Assembly (NCBI GenBank): GCA_029721435.1
Contig: CM056576.1
Span: 113,440,666-113,504,665 of the forward strand
Source of the DNA: Gymnothorax reevesii
Lineage: Eukaryota > Chordata > Actinopteri > Anguilliformes > Muraenidae
DNA: 64,000 bases
Direction: 5' to 3'
The position numbers were made by a program, and so were the translations under genes. This document shows positions 24,941 through 37,121 of this stretch, piece by piece (the stretch's first letter is position 1; each line of letters begins with the position of its first letter). The notes under the pieces are model-generated. The model saw nothing but the letters and a program-made list of their open reading frames with translations. It did not search any database and was not told the DNA's origin.

Positions 24941-25731
24941 CAACCACATAAGTACTGGGTTTTGGTTCAGCCCTTGTTGAGAATTTCTAGCTCCATCTTT
25001 TAGTTATGGATCAATGTGCTAGGTACCTCAACAGAGAGGTGACAAAAAAACAGAATTGATTGGAACAGTTCTTTAGGTACCAGCCACAACTATGACAATG
25101 GAAACACAAAAATTTCTGTTCTGATGTGTAACAAACTGAACTGAACCGGTGGAAACAAGGCTTTTGTAGACTGATTTGGGAAAAGAGAAGCCTGTGTCAC
25201 ACAAGATACCACCAGCTGAACATCAGATATTAAATAATGTTTTGTCCTCTTCATTCAAGTCACATTTTACTTGGCCTAATTGACTGCTTTTTGAGGTAAT
25301 TCCCCATCCAGGTCCTTCACTGAGAGGGTTTGTGTCCAGGCTACAAGGCTGTCGACTTCAGTCTCCCAGTCTCTCCGTTTGTAAGGCCCACAAAGATTCT
25401 GACTGGCTGGGAGTTCTTTCCACTCTGATGCTTGTTGGTCTATTTTTAGAAATCTGAAATCTGCAAAGACATTGGCATATACATCATTTCTGTGTCTACC
25501 CACTGCCAATAAATGAGACCCCTGGAGGTCTCGACAGCGGGAAAATTCTTTTCATGTGTTTTTTTTTTCATTCCAGTTTTAGATCTGTCTTTAAGTTTGA
25601 TTTGCTTTGCCCGACTGCTTGTGCAAAATGACCCCAGTGCAGCAAAAAGGCCATTCAAAGGAGACCATCCTACAGGCAAATTTGCAATTTGTGTATGTAG
25701 CGCAGCACTTAACACAAAACAATTCCTTATA
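24941..25731. other. Unassigned DNA with a local palindrome
   Basis: GAGACC-CCTG-GAGGTCTC near 25515-25532 can form a short hairpin. 25441-25520 resembles 6213-6290. No gene is supported. Confidence 0.5.
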
Positions 25732-25733
25732 TA

Positions 25734-27083
25734 CAGCGGGGAAAATAAGTATTGAACGTGTCAACATTTTTCTCAAGTAAATATATTTATATTGCGGCCA
25801 TTGACATGAAATTTTCACCAGATGTCTGTAACAACTAAAGTAATCCACATATAAAAAGAAATCAAAACAAATATGTCCATAAATTAAGTTACGTGTAATA
25901 GCGTGGAATGACACAGGGAAAAAGTATTGAACACAGGAAGAAAAGGAAGTGCAAGAAGGCATGGAAAGCCAAGAAACCAGCTGAAATCTGTCAGTATTTA
26001 AAAAGCAATCCTACCCCCTTTCAGTGTAAATTTATATAAGCTGGTTTAGTTCTAATTTATGGCCTATAAAAAAGTTTCTCATTACCAAGGTGTCACATCA
26101 GAAGCATCTCATGATGGGTAAAAACAAAGAGCTCTCTCAAGACCTTCATAACCTTATTGCTGCAAAACATACTGATGGCATTGGTTACACATGTATTTAT
26201 AAACTTCTGAAAGTTCCAGTGTGCACCGTTGGGGCCATAATCCAGAAGTAGAAAGAACACCATTTCACCATAAACCTATAAAATACTGGGGGAATGTAGT
26301 CTGATCAGATGAGACCAAATTTCAACTCTTAGGATGCCATAGTACACAACTTGTTTGGAGGACAAAAGGAACTGCACATCACCACCAAAACGCCATACCG
26401 ACAGTGAAGTTTGGAGGTGGGAACATCATAGCGTGGAATCTTTTTTTAGCATACAGCACTGGCAGACTTCATATAATTGAAACAAGGACGAATGGAGAAA
26501 TGTGCCGAGACATTCTTTATCAGAATCTGCTGCCATCTACCAAGATGTTGAAGATGAAACGAGGGTGGACATTTCAGCAAGACAATCATCCCAAACACAC
26601 AGCCAAGGAAACTCTCAACTGGCTTCAGAGAAAGAAAATAAAGCTCCTTGAATGGCCCAGTCAATCACCCAACTTGAATCCAGTTGATAATCTGCAGAAA
26701 GAACTGAAGATCAGAGTTCATAGCGATGGCCCCCAGAACCTTCAAGATTTAAAGACCGTTTGTGAGGAAGAATGGGCCAAAATCACACCTGAGCGATGCA
26801 TGTGACTTGTTTCCCCATACATCAGGCATCTTGAAGCAGTCATTACCAACAAAGGCTTTTCTACTATGTAGTAAATGAATTTCAGAAGCGTGTTCAATAC
26901 TTTTTTACCTGTATCATGCCGCTAAATTACACATAATTTATGGACTTATTTGTTTTGATTTCTTTATACTTGTAGATTACTTGGGTTGTTGCCAACGTCC
27001 GGTGAAAATTTCTTGTCAATAGCCCCATTAATTATATATTTATTGAGAAATGTTGATGCATTCAATACTTATTTTCCCCACTG
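25734..27083 (+). mobile_element. Tc1-like transposon with both ends
   Basis: The left end starts CAGCGGGGAAAATAAG and the right end is the complement of CAGTGGGGAAAATAAG. The match continues for over 50 bases, including ATCAACATTT-type and GAAATTTTCACC boxes. TA lies directly outside each end (25732-25733 and 27084-27085), the standard Tc1 target duplication. The transposase inside is internally deleted, so the copy could only move with help from another element. Confidence 0.9.
26114..26871 (+). pseudogene. Tc1-like transposase, internally deleted
   Basis: The N-terminus MGKNKELSQDLHNLIAAKHT is followed by the first helix-turn-helix, then by a stop and a deletion removing much of the second DNA-binding unit. 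The catalytic part is legible: SDETKFQLLG (the first catalytic Asp lies upstream of a stop), FGGGNIIAWN, TFQQDNHPKHTAKETLNWL with the second Asp, and WPSQSPNLNPVDN, where the third acidic residue falls in the PVDN block. The frame from 26404 is open to a TGA at 26803-26805 that replaces an Arg codon; coding similarity continues to about 26871. At least two stops make it non-functional. Confidence 0.85.
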
Positions 27084-27085
27084 TA

Positions 27086-28069
27086 CAAGAACATGCCTAG
27101 CTGAGAGATTTCCAAACCAAATATTACTTGTTCTGTGATCCGCAACTCACTGTAAATTCCTCCTCATATTTGATTAGAAGCTACAAAGCTGAAACAAGCG
27201 TAGAACAGAAATCACTGTTCATGTTGAAAAACGGACAATCTCCAACATCTTTCTCTGCTTATTTCACCAGTTATATCAATTATAAATATTAAATGGATTC
27301 TGGCATTTTCAAAAACATTTATATTCCTTGTTTTAAAAAAACATTTAAGAGTCATAAAGAATAAAATGCTGAAAAAAACACTCTGGACAGTTCTTGCGCT
27401 TGGACTTACTCTGATTTCTCATGCTAGCTCTTGTTCCGGTAGTCGCTATATTCAGCCAAGCTTCCAAATATTCGTCAAAAGAGATTCTCCTACAACTCAA
27501 AAAACATCATTATTAAAAAAGAAAAAAAAAAACATATTTGCTGATACTTTGCACCATTTCAATCAAATAACAAGCCCAAGCACATTAACCTAACAAATGT
27601 AGCTAAAATTAACAAAATAGTTTAATGTGAAAAGTATATAAGTCACATTTAAATCAAACCTAGCACAAATTTAGGTTTAAAATTGGTTCATGTGTGTTTT
27701 ATCATGTTTATTGAAGTTTTACGCTTTCTAGCTTGTTCTCATGCTTTCTTTTCCAATAGATCAGCGGTTCTTTTACATTAAGCAAAGATAGATCATTTAG
27801 CAGTCATGCAGAGTCTGGAGCACTGTCCAAACTAGTTATCTAACATATTCTATAGGATCCATCCATGTACCCACTACCCTTGAGGGAAAGGGAAGATTGG
27901 TGAAAGATAAAAGTAGACAGTGATTTGAGACACTTCAGATAACACTGTACCAACCTGCAACACAGGATGTTCTCTCCATTCCTAACTCCTACAGGGGGAG
28001 AGAGGGTAAACTCAGGTCCCAGATCTGGACTTGAGGCCAGATCCGTATCATTGCGGGTATTTTTCATTG
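27086..28069. other. Unassigned AT-rich DNA
   Basis: No gene is supported. A 75-codon frame at 27366-27593 begins with a hydrophobic stretch that mimics a signal peptide but continues into an A-rich run. Confidence 0.5.
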
Positions 28070-28960
28070 TAGGGGAGACCAGGTCTAGTTATAACACGTC
28101 CATGAACTTCTTACATTCTAAATGGTTCCGATAATAAAACAGGAGACGGTGCTCTAATTTTTCCAGCTGCTCCGCGAAGGTGACCCGTGTCTTTACGTGC
28201 CAGAAGGGCTATGTCGAAAGTCGCAGGTTAGTGTTTCAGAAAAAATGCTCGAAAAAGTAACTTTCTTGGTGTTTGGGAGATTTTGATTCACATCAAGTGT
28301 AATTGATACATACCCGAGATTTTCTGGATTATGAGAGAGGAAGACACTGTGTCACGGCACACCCATGTAAACATCGCACTGGAAGATTTCAAAATGTCGG
28401 GACAATGGCGAAGGGTTGTTGATGAACTAGTTGATCCATCCAAGTTGTTACAATAAGAACTTGCCCCAAAACTTGTCACAACTTGGGCAAGATCAAATTA
28501 CCTCACTGAATGACTTTCTACCTTTTTGTATTTCAGAAAGATGCCTTGAAATTACAAACAAATAACTAAACCTGGCAATGCCATTAGAGAATGACTCAAG
28601 AGGTTCCTTACTGTGGCTTCATGGGATAATAGTAGTAAGGCATCCCCCTTGCCTACTTAAGTAGGAAACACATCTCACTTAAGCAAATTCTTAGTGTAAC
28701 AAAATGCCCCACAACCTGCAACAAACTACTCCTCCTGTAACAAACAACCCCATATATATGGTAGTTTGTTACAGGTGACAGGTGTCTGTTCTTTCCTCAC
28801 CAGCATTACGCATGCACAGAATATAGGGGTTGCTGCAGATCAGTCATGTAGTCTAATAAACTTTCTATCTTTACAGTGCATATTGATAACAAAAACCTGA
28901 TAATGCCAATTCTACAGCCGTTAAAAGAAAAAGTGTAACAACTAGACCCGGTCTCCCCTA
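28070..28960. mobile_element. Non-autonomous DNA transposon, TAGGGGAG end type, copy 1
   Basis: The two 28-bp ends are inverted copies matching at 25 of 28 bases: the left begins TAGGGGAGACCAGGTCTAG, the right ends CTAGACCCGGTCTCCCCTA. If the outer TA is the target duplication, the element proper starts GGGGAGACC. It is 891 bp with no recognised protein. The superfamily is not determined. Confidence 0.7.
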
Positions 28961-29834
28961 TATTTGCGTCACAGTTCCTGTGACTGTTGAAGATGCCGAA
29001 AGGGTGGCGCTCAGAGATAGGAATAGTTTATATTCTTATAAAATCTCAGTAAAAGCCCTGAACAGCCTAATTAAATAGCGTCATGCTAAGATTTACAAAT
29101 CAATGCACAAGAAGAGAATGTCAGAGCGGCAAAAACTGAAGGAATGCATGAAAAATTAATTTCGAGCATCGGCTTATGAAGGAGTCTTACTTCCGTCACG
29201 GCAACCGTTCGCCGTCAGCAGTGGAAGAGCAGAACGAAAGTTCTCACCCCTCTCTCCAGGCGGCTTGGACATGGTGCTACATTCAGACCAACAGCTGTGC
29301 AAGAGAAGGGGGGAAAAGTCTAGTTTGCCACATTAACAAGGCTTCCAAAAAACCTACACGTTTACACCAACCTTAACTTCTGTTCTGAAACTATACACTT
29401 TCAGGAAAAAAATTCTTGCGTAATAATTTTTTTTCATCCTGTACCTTATTAAGAAAAAGTAAGACACTAATAATTTCGTCGAAATATAATGCCTTCATTC
29501 GACAGGGCTCCACAATTTGCCCTCGAACCCTTTCGAATAGGTTGGAAATGAACCGGATTTATCCACAAATCACCTACATTCTGGAAGTTCGCCGGAAATT
29601 AATATTTGGATATGTTGTTCTGATGGTTGTCAGGCAACAAATTTACATCTTTACTGCCATCTTGTGGGAAATTTTTAGTATTACTACAGTGATTCCTGAA
29701 ATAAAAAGTTGTTCATCGCGCGCTATTAAAGGGAAGGGTGCACCGTCGTAAGCCGCCCCCTTAAATACTGTTTGTTGTTATGAGTCTAAGTCTTCATTAT
29801 TCGGTTTTTATCGCCCTGTGCACATACGATAGTG
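28961..29834. other. Unassigned DNA between two related elements
   Basis: Frames of 66 and 111 codons (29176-29376, 29416-29751) are open on the plus strand but have no recognised domain. Confidence 0.45.
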
Positions 29835-30944
29835 TAGGGGAGGCTGGGGAGAGTTGGGCCACAGGGAGAGTTGCGCCACCCTTAATTTAATGGAACTTGG
29901 AAACTGTATTGGGCAGGTGGTGTCATCTAGTGGAAGTACTAGGCATTATCTATGATTGACATGAGGACTGCAGAATGTTTTTGCAGAGAAGTGTATTTTT
30001 GACTCAAAAGAGTCTAAATGAAATGGAATTCACAGGAAGGATTTTTTCTTCAATACTATACAGTATACTGTCCTTAGTAATTCTACAAGATAGCTGTGAC
30101 ATTCCTCATCCATCAAGGTATTGGCCAAATCTGTGTGATATGTTTCTTTGCTGAAATTGTCAGTGAAATAAATATGGTAGACATTGGGAGAGTCTGGACA
30201 CTTGTGGGTGGGAGAGTTGGGCCATATGAAGTTACACCTGGGACGTATATTTTGCTGATAAAGGTTTGCTTTTTCTGGTGGGGTTGTATCAGAATTAATT
30301 TTGATAGGCCTACATAACCTTTGGATACAAAGGTTTGTTATCATGTTGTTCATAATTTGCATTGACATGAGAATGTGACAATTGGAGAATGTAGAATATG
30401 TTTCTTAGCAATGCTGTTATTATCTGGTGAAGTTCAATGTTTAAACAGTTACTTTATGTAATATCTGGCATTTAATTGTTCACATTTTCTGCTAAATTCT
30501 TCAACAGTTAACACAATGTGTTGCAAAAAGTTTCTGTTTCTGTAGACTTTTGCTAGTGGATTTCTACGAGAATATTGACTAATTTCATGTTCATTGTTAT
30601 TTCATGAATTTGGAATTAAACTGTTCATATTTTCCTTGCCTGGATGGTTGTTGTGTGTCTATCTTAACTCTCCTGTATGTGGCCTAACTCTCTTCAGCAG
30701 TGGCCCAAGTCCCTGGCCCTGGCCCAACTCTCTTCACTAGGAGGGAAGGTTGGGCCAAAAAACATTACTTTAAAACTTGTCTCTCCCTCCTACACATATG
30801 CTTGCATTCAGAAACAGCTGAAATAGGAAATGTATTATTGGATGTGTGTATCGTAAGTGCAATTAATGGTTATATGCTGCGAATAGAATTAGCTTGATAC
30901 CCTAAAATATAAAAAAGTGGCCCAACTCTCCTGAACCTCTCCTA
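29835..30944. mobile_element. Non-autonomous DNA transposon, TAGGGGAG end type, copy 2
   Basis: The ends match at 24 of 28 bases: left TAGGGGAGGCTGGGGAGAGT, right complement beginning TAGGAGAGGTTCAGGAGAGT, both running into TGGGCCAC. The GAGAGTTGGGCCA phrase recurs inside the element on both strands (about 30190, 30225, 30690, 30727). No protein is recognised. The right end abuts the BEL/Pao relic. Confidence 0.7.
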
Positions 30945-31097
30945 TTCTGACATTGTATTCTGTTTAATGGAGAGGCACTCTCTGCAGGTCACGCCATACA
31001 AGCATGAGGAGGGCCCAGTCTTCAGACATAAGCCACACTTGGGGAACTATGCCCTTTATATCCCTGCTAATGGCTACACTCAGTGCATCTAAAAGAG

Positions 31098-31483
31098 TAG
31101 GCTGCATCCTTCGAAGGCTGCATTTTTAGGGGTGGTCACTTGCCCAGAAAGCAAGCTCCTCCGCTCCGGATCTGCCCCGGCTCTGAGCCGGATCAGCTGG
31201 AGTCGGCACAGAGCTGGGGCAGATCCAGAGCAGAGGTGCTTGCCATTTGGGTTTCTTCCATCTGCCAAACTAACATTTAGGGAAAGGGACAAGGTTATAT
31301 TTTGGGTTAAGTTTAGGGCTAGGTTTAGGGTTAGGTGTTAGGGTTAAGGTTAAGGTTAGAGAAACCAGTGACAACTCGCTTAAACTAATGCTGTTTAACG
31401 GAAATGAAACGACATTACCTCAGTTTGGTTGACGGAATTAAATGACAACCCCTAAAAATGCAGCCTTCAAAGGACGCAGCCTA
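31098..31483. mobile_element. MITE with 45-bp inverted ends and telomere-like inner repeats
   Basis: The left end TAGGCTGCATCCTTCGAAGG and the right end (complement TAGGCTGCGTCCTTTGAAGG) match over about 45 bases, through CTGCATTTTTAGGGGT. It splits the BEL/Pao reverse transcriptase start from its linker. Inside are a hairpin (GGATCTGCCCCGGCTCTG with its near complement at about 31158-31233) and TTAGGG/TTAAGG-type degenerate repeats (31300-31360). No protein is encoded. Confidence 0.75.
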
Positions 31484-32573
31484 TACTTTGAGAAGCACCC
31501 ACTGTGTTGGCAAAAGCATGGCAGCACCCCCAGGGGTGAGGGTCCAAGTGTTAGACCAGGGAGGAGAGCTTTGTTTATGTTGAATCGTCTGTACTCACAG
31601 TAGCAGTCACAGATGATGCAATTTTTCTGGTTATGCTGCACCATCGGATAGTGTAGAAACCATCACTCCCCCTCTTTGCTACCTCAGGAGTGGACGGCTT
31701 CGCTATGAAGCCTGCAAGTTCAAGCTTCTTCCTCTGCTCCTCAGGCTAAGAATCGTAGCTTCTGGAGGGGCTTGGAAGTGGGGTGCATTCTTCCACCAGA
31801 GCAGGGCTGTGGCATAACGATTGATACCTTCCACCTCAATATGTACTGTAATCTTCTCTAGAGGAGCAATAGTCTCTTAATCCTCCTCAGATTGTGTTAT
31901 CTTCTTTTTGTTTCTAAAAGGCAGAGTGTCTACCTGCCAGAGACTCTCAACATTACAATGAAGTTCAATAGTGGAATGGGCTGGTTGAAGTCATGAGGCA
32001 GCTCTGTGGCTGGCACTATTGTGGCAATCTTCTGGCTGGGGCTTGTCCCCCTTGTGGTTCCTCTAGCTTAATAAATGTGAGTAGGTAGGTCCGATAACTG
32101 CCAATGAGCAGCAGGGGACTGACTCCATACAATGAATCAAGGGATAAACCTCTCAGGTTTGTACCTTCTCTGTAGGGTAGCCAATGGAAACGTATAGTCT
32201 GCGAGGCTAATGTGCTTGGAGGTGAAGGTGCCACCGATGTCAAATATCTGCTGTGGATGAGCAGTTGCGGAGATCTTTAAGGAGATCTTGGCTTCATGGA
32301 TGGTCTCAAAGTCCTGCCAGACTGCTCTCAAGGGTAGGTTTTCTGGGGTGCCCTGTATGCCTAGTCTGTTTGCAGCGGTAGACAGGAGCTCTGTTCACTC
32401 TAAGCCATTATCTAAGATGGCATACGTGTATAAGGTGCAATCCTGGTGTTGCAGCTAGATCCTGATGACTGTCGTCGGTTGGTCTGCCGAAATAAAAGGT
32501 TGTCCCCGCGGTTCTGCCAGAGTTATCCCTAACTATCACACCGTGCAGATTCTGTAGGTGCTTCTCTTGACAG

Positions 32574-33813
32574 TGTTATGGTTCTGTATCTGCCTGTTTT
32601 TGTATTTATTATTTTTCATGTTTATTTATTACATTCCATTATTGCATTGCACATTGTCTCCCCTATAATGGCTGATGTGATTTGTGTTATCCTGCCAGTG
32701 CACTCCCCTGTCTGCATGCAGAAATGTTTTGGGTGATTTCGGAAATTTTCTGGTATTTCACGAAATTCCTTCAAGTCTCATTTTACCTTCCTTTCCGCTT
32801 TTCTGAAATTACCATGTGAATTAACTGCTAGGCTGTTTTGTTACTATTGGTAATTTTTCTGTAGACTAATCCCTTTATCTGTACATAAACTAACCAGCTA
32901 ATATTCACGTATTTTGATTAGGTGTGTAGATATCGCTGTTTACTAATATAACCAACTCTGCCCTGCTCTACTCTGTTCTGTAGCTCCGCCCCTTTTGCTT
33001 TCCCTGTGCTCTGCTTTGATTACAGCTCACGCACCTCAGGTGCACTTCTCTCTCTGTCCTGGAATCTTAACTGCGCACTTAGAACTCCTTGACCGGAGCG
33101 GTTTCTGTCGTAGGCTGCCAGCATGGATCCTGTCCGCGTTTTGGTTTTTGCCCATTGTTTGCGGTTTAGGACTTCCCCATGTGTGCTTACCTCTGTAATT
33201 AGTCTTATCCAATTCACCTGTTCCCTGCATAGTAGGCAACTTCCCTCTTGTCTATTTAAAGTCTTCAATGCAGTTCATTCCTTGTCAGATTCTAGAAGAA
33301 ACTGGTTTGTTTAAGAGAATATAGGTTTTTTTTTTTTCCTCTGCATAATCTGTTGATCCACACTTCAGTTCATATGGTAGCGGTAATGCACCTTAAGCTG
33401 GTTTTCCAACCGCCAAAAAAGGGAAAGAAGAAAGGGAAAGAAGCTCCTCGTATGTCTTTTGTTAATTGCTTCTTCACGACTGTTTTGCCCGACCTGGAGT
33501 TTGCCATTGCCCTTCTGTTCCTGCTTTTTCCTTTTGGATTTGACCTGTTTTTGTTCGACTAAGATTTCTGTTTTTTTGGATGCCCTGTGTCTGCTCTGGA
33601 TTTCGACTACGATTTTGGCCTGCTGTCAATGTACCGTCGCACTTCTGATTTACTGGTTTTGACCCCGGCCTGTCTAGTCGACTTTGCTTTTTGGATTTCG
33701 TTTTTGGCTTGGCAATCCTTGTGTCTTCTGGTCCTGACCCGTTTTGTAATAAAGGCTTACGATTTTTGGATTATCCCTGAGTTGCGACTGGTTCCTCTGA
33801 GCGTATCATCACA
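32574..33813 (+). mobile_element. Solo-LTR-like element, copy 2, inside the BEL/Pao gag
   Basis: It starts TGTTATGGTTCTG and ends ATCATCACA, with near-identical 5-bp flanks GACAG (32569-32573) and GAGAG (33814-33818). Removing it brings the two zinc-knuckle parts of the BEL/Pao gag together, which supports the boundaries independently. It contains a TCTATTTAAAG promoter-like box (about 33250) and an AATAAAGGC poly(A) signal (about 33749), and shares several blocks with 6735-7931. No internal retroelement genes are present. Confidence 0.75.
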
Positions 33814-34962
33814 GAGAGATGTTATTGGGCTGAACTTATAGGGGAGACACTGGCTGAGAAAGTGCTTAGTACTTTGGCAGTTGCAGCAAAAAATGTTTTG
33901 GGATTGATCTCCTTCCCTTTTTCCACAGTGAAAGACTTGGCAGGTGGAGCTGTTTGTCTTCTTTGAATGGACTCCACAGGCTGTGAAGGATGGCTGCCAT
34001 ACGTGACTGAGTGAACTGGTCCCTTTGCTGCACTTGCGTGTAACTGGGCATACGCTGTCGTGCAGGATAAAGTTTGGGCTGAACGGTTCCCAAAACACTT
34101 AATTGAACCCATTCTGGATTGCACTGGGTTGGCTGTGTGAGCATGATGTGAGTGGTATATGGCTGGATCTGATGGATGCAGCTCTGGCTTTATAGGGTGT
34201 GAGGATGGGGTCTAGCCCTTGAATATCTGCAGCTCATTTTTTCTAAAAGGGCCATACCATCTCCAGATGCTGATGACTTATTTTGACCTCTTTTTTACCT
34301 GGCAGAGTTGTAGCCTTGATCAGCTGGAGGTTTTCAGCTGTGCTAGGCTTGAGTAGGGACTGGCTCATGTTGAATCCAGGTAGATGATTCTTCAAATCAT
34401 TTATATGAGTATTAATGAACTGACTGGTTGTGGGGAGGAATGTTGCGTCATTTGTGCATATTGATGGACTGATTGTGTATGGACAATGATGGACTTTCAT
34501 GCTCTCCGGAACTTTTTGATTTCTCTCTAGCCTATATTAGGCTGTGGGTTCAGGTGGTCCTGCCCAGCTTCAATAATGACTAATTGCTGACGGACTCTCT
34601 CCAAATTGTCATGCGGGGATAGGTTGTGCTTTCCTTTAAAATGGGTGGGCTGAGTGTACTCGGGGCGGCGAGAGAACGGGAGGACGCACGCAAGTACTGA
34701 TGAAGTGCCGGGAGTGCTGCAGATGGCTTGATGCTACGCAAGCTAAGTATTTCTGAAAGGAATGTTTGAATTCGGGCAGTCTTACCTGTGTGTTGAGGTG
34801 AGCGGTCCAAGTGGCTGTCTTGCTGTGTCCTGATCCCCGATTTGTTGCAATTGTAGCGGTGCGAATGAGGCCATGGAGACTCCATCGGCATTACAGATCA
34901 GCTGTGAGAAACAAGTGTGGGTCCAGCGAGAGTGGCAATTCAATGTTCTCAACATCTTGTCA

Positions 34963-35415
34963 CAGACTTGTAGTACTCAAGTCCAGGACTCGGACTCGAG
35001 TCCGAATATGTCGGACTCGTGACTCGATTCGGACTCGTGCGCTGATGACTCGGACTTTGACTCGGACTCTAGCTCTGGCTGCATTAGGGCTCGGGGGAGG
35101 ACTCTGAGGACTCGAGCTTATTTACCATTGAATCCTTTGTATTTTTATTTTTTTTATAATTTCTTCTGGTATAATCCTCATATCAGCTTCAGCCGACGGC
35201 GGGTATGTGTGTTAGTTTACCTGCATGTGCATTCACGTGAACGCGCTGATGTCAAAGACGGTGCAGCGGGTTGTACGCTTCGCATTTAAAGATTTCCCTA
35301 CAAATGCTGGCAAATGCAGAGCAACGTGCTCATTACGCAGAAGAACAATTGAAGAGAAGACGGGGACAACGTCAAACTTCAACAGGCATCTGTCAAGGAT
35401 GCACCCAGCCAAGTG
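34963..35415 (+). pseudogene. hAT-type transposon 5' end with BED zinc-finger exon
   Basis: CAGACTTGTAGTACTCAAGT looks like a hAT terminal repeat. It runs into a degenerate GGACTCG/GACTCGAG array (about 34980-35115). The frame starting at 35225 has VRFAFKDFP, then TCSL, TTSNFNRHLSRMHPAK, the pattern of a BED-type DNA-binding finger with its His pair. The second Cys of the finger is Arg. The frame runs into AAGTGAGTAG at 35413, which resembles a splice donor, so this would be exon 1. No later exon or right end is found, so the copy is truncated. Confidence 0.6.
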
Positions 35416-35529
35416 AGTAGATGGCGATGCTAATGCTAATAGTGCTTTGACTGTTGATAACGTTATAAGTTAGCTGCTAACTAACGACAACGTTAGCCTC
35501 TTAACTTACTCAATTGTTCCACGATGTTT

Positions 35530-35832
35530 GGTAAAAGGGATAATTCACCCAAAGAGTGAAATACAGTCATTATCGACTCACCCTCATGCTGAGCAACACT
35601 CTGGAGCAATTTTTTATTCTTCTAAATGCAGCTGGAGATTCGGGGGGCTTTCACTGTCCACCGCAATCTTTATAAGGAGACTTGATAGTGTCCGGCACAA
35701 AAAGGTCCATAAAAGTCCACAAAAACTTTGTAATATTCCTCCATACTGCTCGTCTGCTGTTATCAGTGTCCCGAGTGGGTAACGCCCATATTTTACACGA
35801 AACATCGTCATTTAGAACATATATATACAGTG
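35530..35832. repeat. Dispersed repeat, AGGGATAATTCACCC type
   Basis: AAAGGGATAATTCACCCAAA followed by GACTCACCCTCATGCTGA is a common start of non-autonomous DNA transposons in fish. The copy runs to about 35832 and ends in AT repeats. No matching right end is seen. Confidence 0.55.
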
Positions 35833-37120
35833 GTGTAGTGGGGATTTTATCACTGGGGGAACTCTCCAAAAAAATAAATAAATAAATAAACTGACTGGCA
35901 GTGCACAAACAATACTTCAAAAAATTCTAAAATGTTTAAAGAAACTCTAACAACATGTGAGAAATATGCATGTTGATATTAATATTCCAATAGATCCAAC
36001 GAAAACCATTTACTGATTTACTTAATCTATCCTCCAAATCATGGTTTCACAATTAATGGCATCCTTGAATACTGTAAATAACATCTAACTAGCGGTGCGG
36101 ACTTTATTGCAGAAGGCCTTGTCCAGTATCAGCGTCTTCAAGCCTTTCATCTCATTGGCAGCATCTGAGTTCAGTTATACCGGTCAAATAGTGCCAGAGA
36201 TGCTAAGTCTCACGCATTCGGCATAGGTCTCACGCATTTTTTTTTTGGCTTATTCACCTTAGTCTGCAATTATTCAGTGAATGCTTATTAACGAGATTCT
36301 CACATGGAATTAAAATCCTTGTGCATTGAAGTTTCAGTTTCACTCGCGTAAAGGTGGACCTCATCACAAGCAACATGGAAAGCGATTATGACTCCGGGCT
36401 TCTCTTTACTCAGGGATTTGAAACAATGCATGAGTTTCATGATCGTTTAAATGAAATAAGACCATTTGAAACGTCTTAGTGCAATTCCTTTGCTTTCTTC
36501 AGAGATTTTGGATTTATAAAAACAAGCTTGACAAACACGTAAAATTCATACAATGAGGCACATATGAAAAATTCCAAGCTAATCGTAGTTAAAATAAAAA
36601 TTCCATCCACAGTTTTACAAATTAGGATTATTTACTATTCACTGTTGGTGTGTTCCATCTTGGTTTCAAATCGGTTCAAATCTTTATAAATAAGACCCCA
36701 GTTTTCTAATTTTTGCAAGCTATTTAAACATTGTCAGTGGACAGATTTCAATAACCCTTAAAGCCAACTTCATGTGTGACGGAGAGAGGTGTGCTGGTTT
36801 TCTCTTATGCATAACTGCTCAGCTCATTTGTGGATTTTTTTCTAGTTCAACCACTGGAGGGCAGTAGATGTCGAGTACTACCTTGTGAAAAAATGTCTTC
36901 AGAATTTTCGTCGGTGGTCCTTCAAGGGCTTCACCACCTGCAGTCTTTGTACTTAGTCAAGTGACGACTGGGGTGACACATATACTGGATTTGGCAAAAG
37001 TGTATCAGTACCTGTAAAGACTGCAAGTGCAGTGAGGTCCTGTCATTTCACATTGGGACACACGGATTTCACTGGTGGGCTTAATTCTCAACCTTTCCAA
37101 AGGCTTGGCTCCAACATATT
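35833..37120. other. Unassigned DNA; possible hAT end at 36194
   Basis: It holds an (AAAT)n tract at about 35873-35890. CAGAGATGCTAAGTCTCACG at 36194, followed by a second GTCTCACGCATTTTT, looks like the left end of a hAT element, but no right end was found. No gene is supported. Confidence 0.4.
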
Positions 37121-37121
37121 A

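Larger units (their letters stand above)
30950..34560 (-). pseudogene. BEL/Pao retrotransposon relic (gag zinc knuckle, protease, start of reverse transcriptase)
   Basis: Reading down the minus strand: a zinc knuckle CCNCQSTKHFLSQC (pattern CX2CX4HX4C) at about 33890; a second knuckle-like EKHLQNLHG block at about 32560; the protease region with HPQQIFDIGGTFTSKHISLA, FPLATLQRRY and PLLLIGSYRTYLL (about 32290-32060), typical of BEL/Pao; a linker with CHSPALVEECTPLP; then LPGLTLGPSPLGVLPCF and SRDIKGIVPQVWL, the start of the reverse transcriptase (about 31580 and 31030). Many stops and frameshifts occur, and the relic ends at about 30950. Two insertions split it: 31098-31483 and 32574-33813. 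A gag N-terminal part may lie at 34000-34560 but is poorly legible. Confidence 0.85.

Noticed and set aside
22040..25170. GAACTGGTAC / GTACC-type boxes at about 22070 and 25070 as possible ends of one split element.
   Set aside because: Similarity is limited to short common motifs, and the outer sequences do not match in inverse.
27366..27593. 75-codon frame with a signal-peptide-like start.
   Set aside because: It passes into a poly-Lys A-run, has no domain, and is short enough to be chance.
32450..32500. CTGATGA followed by CCGAAAT on the plus strand.
   Set aside because: The intervening bases do not form a stem II, and the region is BEL/Pao coding sequence on the other strand.
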